Shown here: positions 61,301-64,000 of the stretch, piece by piece | Numbering within the stretch: the first letter of the stretch is position 1 | How the letters are laid out: every line of letters begins with the position of its first letter | From: Xanthomonas vasicola | GTDB taxonomy: Bacteria; Pseudomonadota; Gammaproteobacteria; Xanthomonadales; Xanthomonadaceae | DNA: 64,000 nt | Assembly: GCF_000772705.2 (NCBI RefSeq) | Contig: NZ_JSBW02000027.1 | Span: 1-64,000, forward strand | Direction: 5' to 3' | Made by a program: the position numbers and the translations under genes | Notes under the pieces: generated by a model | What the model saw: only the letters and a program-made list of their open reading frames with translations | Told to the model about the DNA's origin: nothing | Database searches by the model: none

Positions 61301-61347
61301 CCGCAACTGATCTCGCCTGTTTGCCAGGCGCCCACCCCATTGTTCAT
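58312..61347 (-). CDS. Beta-propeller sensor diguanylate cyclase
   Basis: About 1011 residues. An N-terminal signal/anchor with a long basic N-region leads into a periplasmic double beta-propeller of repeats like GYLWFATWEGLVRYNG and GSIWVGANGGLFRL (about 60-700). Next come a Y_Y_Y-type domain, one membrane helix (IAAVLGALLLLALLYRVLL), a coiled coil and a GGDEF domain. The active site is GGEEF (930-934) and the inhibitory I-site RASD (921-924) is intact, so active, feedback-controlled c-di-GMP synthesis is expected. The start is uncertain: an in-frame GTG at 61410 is an alternative. Confidence 0.93.
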   Translation of the reverse strand: MNNGVGAWQTGEISCGAQASARRANRRWLRCFGTGACLLLALCSLAAFAASPGAARLRDYAIDSWSSRNGLPHNSLRAIAQTRDGYLWFATWEGLVRYNGLEFSVIDRSARPGLPDNGVGALYVDRDGALWLSDARGNLVRHGADGQWQQWQRREQWPQALIHAMTMDAEGRMWLLFEGHGLGCLWPDGRFDYFPPDDDAPLQSSFPRMVFDGQGRLLIGTFDGLIYREPDGRMHRAPATFGFPPGLAWPYRATDGTVWVVAGDQLYRLQGERAELVHRVPGQGHFTAMLQDHHGDLWLGSENQGLLRIGPYGVEHLPAGRSLPTGRIVSLREDAEGSIWVGANGGLFRLREILFSSYSHRDGLSGDYSRALLEDRDGSLWIAGTAGLDRLLPDGRIVPVPVVTPSGRRPSVLSLALDGHGDLWVGTYADGVFVLRDGRLLRHYGEADGIPRGHIRAIVIDDHGAVWLATQRGVVRLVDGKHAPLANEGLPTGVVMALASVDGGLWIGSVDGAVVLRNGKLQQLNLESLGGARSVFGFQAIGDAMWISTDRGLYRERNGVLARAGLEQGMPVDTVFQIVEDRLGNAWISSNRGMLRTELKTLNAVADGHGALVIERYGEIDGMGSAQANGSSGPSLLRRADGTVWVVTAGGVSMVDPARLQRFRERRTPPALIESVQQDGRPLAWSQREQLAGGHRLNVSYVGMSFLLPERIEYRTRLEGLDTTWTERGRQRSVEFIGLPPGRYRLQVAARHPGGAWSPHEAVWAFEVLPLWWQRQDVHIAAVLGALLLLALLYRVLLHGYKTHNARLAELVRKRTEDLQLQAKRLLQANQEKSELLTRLRIKSDVFERQAHEDALTGLPNRRHFDEALARDISRARRSARPLVLAILDIDHFKRINDHYSHASGDAVLHEVGVLLTAAARASDLPARLGGEEFALLLADTTLEEAQALCLRIRALFHARHDWGSVEGLQVTFSAGVAELRDDDTGSSLMRRADHALYEAKSAGRDRICVG

Positions 61348-61609
61348 CACACACAATGCGCCGTTTGCTGGCGATATGGTAGGCAAAAACTCTACAGCGC
61401 GTTCGCCCACTGGTGCCTGTGGATCGAGAGGCTTGCTGCAACGCCCTGCGTGTAGACCGCCTGACGTCTTGCGCCCGGCAACTGCGCAGAAGTGCGCAGA
61501 TGCCTGTCAGCGATGGGCCGATGGGGAACTGCGGCTGACTTACCTGACGCGAGACGTGTGCCATACAGAGGCCAACACGCCTGCGCCCGACCCTGCCGCA
61601 CGCGGGCGA

Positions 61610-62359
61610 TTACGCACCCAGGCGCTGGCGCACGACCTCGAACAGGGTCACACCGGTGGCGACCGACACATTGAGGCTCTCGATCTCGCCCGGCATCGGA
61701 ATCTTGACCAAACCATCGCAATGCTCGCGCGTGAGACGGCGCAGGCCATCGGACTCGCCACCAAGCACCAGCCCGACATTGCCGCGCAGATCCACGCTGT
61801 ACAACGATGCCTCCGCCTCGCCGGCCAGGCCATACAGCCACACGCCCTGCTTTTGCAGGTCGCGCAGGCAGCGCGCCAGATTGGTCACCGCCACCACCGG
61901 AATGCGGTCTGCTGCACCGGCAGAGGTCTTGCGCACGGTCGCGTTCACCGTGGCCGACTTGTCCTTGGGAATCACCACTGCGGTGACGCCAGCAGCAGCC
62001 GCGCTGCGCAGGCAGGCGCCGAGGTTATGCGGGTCCTGCACGCCGTCGAGGATCAGCACCAGCGCGCGCCCTTCTGCGGCTTCGACCAGGCCTTCCAGTT
62101 CGTTCTCGGCCCACAGCCGTGCCGCCGCATAGCGCGCGGCCACGCCTTGATGGCGCACCTGCCCGCCTACGCCGTCCAGCGCCTGGGTGTTGACCCGGCG
62201 CACATCGATGCCCTTGCGACGCGCCTGTTCCTCGATCTCGGTGAGGCGCGGGTTCTTGCTGCCGGCCTCGATCAATACCTCGCGCACGTTATCGGCGTCG
62301 TTCTCGACGGACGAGGCGACAGCATTGACGCCGACGATCCACTGGTTCTGCTTGCTCAT
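61610..62359 (-). CDS. rlmB: 23S rRNA (guanosine-2'-O-)-methyltransferase RlmB
   Basis: Methylates the 2'-O of G2251 in 23S rRNA. 249 residues of the SpoU family: an N-terminal substrate-binding domain (WIVGVNAVASSVEN) and a knotted catalytic domain with LDGVQDPHNLGACLRSA (motif 1), LVLGGESDGLRRL (motif 2) and IPMPGEIESLNVSVATGVTL (motif 3). rlmB usually follows rnr; here one gene lies between them. Confidence 0.96.
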   Translation of the reverse strand: MSKQNQWIVGVNAVASSVENDADNVREVLIEAGSKNPRLTEIEEQARRKGIDVRRVNTQALDGVGGQVRHQGVAARYAAARLWAENELEGLVEAAEGRALVLILDGVQDPHNLGACLRSAAAAGVTAVVIPKDKSATVNATVRKTSAGAADRIPVVAVTNLARCLRDLQKQGVWLYGLAGEAEASLYSVDLRGNVGLVLGGESDGLRRLTREHCDGLVKIPMPGEIESLNVSVATGVTLFEVVRQRLGA

Positions 62360-62677
62360 TGCGCGGGCATACGAAGAGATAAAGGGGAATGGTAGGGCCT
62401 GCGGCCGGTTACGTCACGGTCGAGGCGTAGGAGCGGTGGCGACGCCGACGGAGCCGCGAGGGCAATGGCATCGGCGCTGGGGGCGGGGAGTGTGCGGGGT
62501 CTGGCTAGCGCGTGCCTGCCTTGAACGCATGCCGGTCGCGTAGATCAACGTGCCGATGGACAGCTATCAAATGGTGCGCTGGCACGTCTCATCGCGGCGA
62601 ATAAAGTCAGCGAGCGCGGTAACGCCGTTGATGCTCGTGTCCCGCGATCAACAGCACAACACCACCAAAACGACGCC
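62360..62677. other. Intergenic region rlmB / GFA gene
   Basis: 318 bp. No gene, strong hairpin or repeat of the families described elsewhere was seen. It should carry the rlmB promoter, but no box could be identified. Confidence 0.4.
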
Positions 62678-63151
62678 TCATACCGGCCACTGCTCGGTGT
62701 CATGATCCGGATGCTGCCACGAGACCACGCTGGCCAAAAAGGCTTCCGCAGTGGCATCGTCTTCGGGTGGGCGCGTGGGTAGCTGCGCCAAGGTATCGAC
62801 GAATGGCAGCTTGCGATCCAATCCGTACTGAATATGCGGCGGCAACTGCTCTGGCGTATCGAATGTACCTGCCGCAACTGCCACGCCATCGGGCGCTTCA
62901 TAGGTCAACGGCGTACCGCACTCGGCGCAAAAACCGCGCTGTACGACCGACGAGGAGGCAAAGCGCTTAGGCGCGCCACGGGTCCAACGAAACTCGGTGC
63001 CGCGCACCGACACCAGCGGTGCGTAATACGCCCCGAAGGCCTTCTGGCACATGCGGCAGTGACAGATCGACGCGTCTACCAACGCACCGCGCACATGAAA
63101 ACGCACGGCACCGCACTGGCAGCCACCGCTGTATTCGCTTGAAGTCTCCAT
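62678..63151 (-). CDS. GFA family (CENP-V/GFA domain) protein
   Basis: 157 residues with the zinc-binding cysteines of the GFA family: GGCQCGAV (C11, C13), ICHCRMC (C30, C32, C35) and FCAECGTPL. The family includes glutathione-dependent formaldehyde-activating enzymes but most members are uncharacterised, so formaldehyde metabolism is only a possibility. It lies between rnr and rlmB on the same strand. Confidence 0.9.
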   Translation of the reverse strand: METSSEYSGGCQCGAVRFHVRGALVDASICHCRMCQKAFGAYYAPLVSVRGTEFRWTRGAPKRFASSSVVQRGFCAECGTPLTYEAPDGVAVAAGTFDTPEQLPPHIQYGLDRKLPFVDTLAQLPTRPPEDDATAEAFLASVVSWQHPDHDTEQWPV

Positions 63152-63308
63152 CGTCTGCTCCGCACATCAGTCTGTTACGGACGCCATTGCGCACAAGCAA
63201 CGCTCGCAATGGATGCACCTGCATTTAGATCAGCTCACGCAAGGAATGCGCTAACTCAGGCGGTAGCGACCGGTTCCCGGATTGGGCGGAAAACGCTCGC
63301 ATGCGGCG

Positions 63309-63375
63309 GTTCCTGAGCACCGTCCACGCCCACCTGAAGACGGCTCGCGATGTTGCGGTAAATGCTCTTGCTGGC
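63309..63375 (+). repeat. Dispersed ~65-bp intergenic repeat, copy 3
   Basis: It reads GTTCCTGAGCACCGTCCACG, then CCCACCTGAAGACGGCTCGC and GATGTTGCGGTAAATGCTCT. It parallels 51487-51548 almost base for base. It lies beyond the rnr stop codon at 63426. Confidence 0.65.
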
Positions 63376-63425
63376 TACTACGCCGCATCGCGGGCGCCAC
63401 CTCGGCCGCCCGCAACGCCATCGGC

Positions 63426-64000
63426 TCAGTACGACTTCTTCTTGCGCTTGGTCGGCTTTTCGCGTGGCGGCAGCGGCGCTTCTGGCGCTGCGGGCGCTGC
63501 GCCATCTTCGGCCAGGCGGAAATCGATCTTGCGCTCTTCCATGCTGGCTTTGAGCACCAATACGCGTACCGGGTCGCCCAGACGGAACTCGCGGCCGCGG
63601 CGCTCGCCGCTGAGCGTCTTGCGGATCGGGTCGAACTGGTAATAGTCCTGCGGCAGCTGGGTGACATGCACCAGGCCGTTGACCTTGGACTGCGTCAATT
63701 CGACGAACAGACCAAATCCGGTCACGCCGCTGATCACGCCGTCGAACTGACCACCTACATGCTTTTCCATCCACGCGGCGCGGTACCGCTCGTCCACTTC
63801 GCGCTCGGCTTCGTCGGCACGCCGGCCACGTTCGGAGCATTGCAGGGACAACGCCGCCATCTGGCGCGGGGTGTAGATGAATTTTTCCGGGCTGGCGCCG
63901 GTCAAGGCGTGCTTGATCGCGCGATGCACCAGCAGATCCGGATACCGGCGAATCGGCGAGGTGAAGTGCGCGTACGCCTCCAACGCCAGACCGAAGTGGC
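63426..64000 (-). CDS. rnr: Ribonuclease R, C-terminal part
   Basis: The visible 191 codons are the C-terminal part of a larger gene that continues past the window edge. AYAHFTSPIRRYPDLLVHRA is the end of the RNB catalytic domain. It is followed by the S1 RNA-binding domain (FDGVISGVTGFGLFVELTQS) and a lysine-rich tail (REKPTKRKKKSY), as in RNase R rather than RNase II. RNase R degrades structured RNA 3' to 5'. The frame stays open to base 64000 without a plausible start. Confidence 0.94.
   Translation of the reverse strand, partial: HFGLALEAYAHFTSPIRRYPDLLVHRAIKHALTGASPEKFIYTPRQMAALSLQCSERGRRADEAEREVDERYRAAWMEKHVGGQFDGVISGVTGFGLFVELTQSKVNGLVHVTQLPQDYYQFDPIRKTLSGERRGREFRLGDPVRVLVLKASMEERKIDFRLAEDGAAPAAPEAPLPPREKPTKRKKKSY

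Overview
This window is a GC-rich, densely packed chromosomal segment of a Xanthomonas-type gammaproteobacterium (order Lysobacterales/Xanthomonadales). Support comes from gyrA with glutamine at position 83, an enlarged ligA, a DUF3011 protein, the bacterial kynurenine pathway, frequent ATGA overlaps, and intergenic repeats whose style I associate with xanthomonads. The species cannot be fixed from the sequence alone. No prophage, insertion sequence, CRISPR array, tRNA or rRNA gene was seen; this is core-genome DNA.

Layout. (1) 1-9.1 kb, minus strand: gyrA, mtnA, a DUF3011 protein, epmA and ligA. (2) 9.5-15.5 kb: a Tat-exported HisC-like aminotransferase converges on an smc-zipA-membrane protein operon. 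(3) 15.7-17.1 kb: the rpsF-rpsR-rplI ribosomal operon, with a candidate S6:S18 leader and a strong terminator, then an IscA/ErpA-type gene. (4) 17.9-21.0 kb: asnS and three small, mostly overlapping genes, ending in a paiB-like gene broken by a perfect 7-bp tandem duplication. (5) 21.1-27.4 kb: a beta-carbonic anhydrase, then nbaC, a FUSC-family membrane protein, kynU and kmo, the kynurenine route to quinolinate/NAD. (6) 27.7-33.4 kb: sbcB, DUF2461, an aldo/keto reductase, DUF2939, a 5'-nucleotidase and nadK. (7) 33.8-43.7 kb: rlmKL, an ABC-F ATPase, GNAT, hydrolase and MOSC genes, an AmpD-like amidase, a DUF1684 lipoprotein, a sulfurtransferase overlapping a DUF1289-Nudix fusion, and a divergent FKBP/Mip-like protein. 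(8) 43.8-48.6 kb: enoyl-CoA hydratase, nth, and a carbonic anhydrase-SulP transporter operon with a strong terminator. (9) 48.9-56.6 kb: a complete phosphate-uptake locus (oprP-type porin, two different pstS genes, pstC, pstA, pstB, phoU) with candidate Pho boxes and a structured leader/terminator between the pstS genes. (10) 56.7-64 kb: an RcnB-like protein, rnt, a beta-propeller diguanylate cyclase, rlmB, a GFA-family protein and the 3' end of rnr.

The less ordinary content lies between genes. Three dispersed families recur: arrays of a 7-bp GGGATTN/GATTGGA-type unit (six sites, two of them inverted pairs that bracket a whole intergenic gap), an element of about 155 bp rich in CCCTCTCC/CACCTTCTCCC (three copies, one partial), and an element of about 65 bp with core CCACCTGACG-CTGCT (three copies). 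The most testable novelties are the paiB 7-bp duplication, the GATTGGA array next to the 5'-nucleotidase start, the 9-codon ORF plus hairpin/terminator ahead of the second pstS, and the paired hairpins after the DUF3011 gene.
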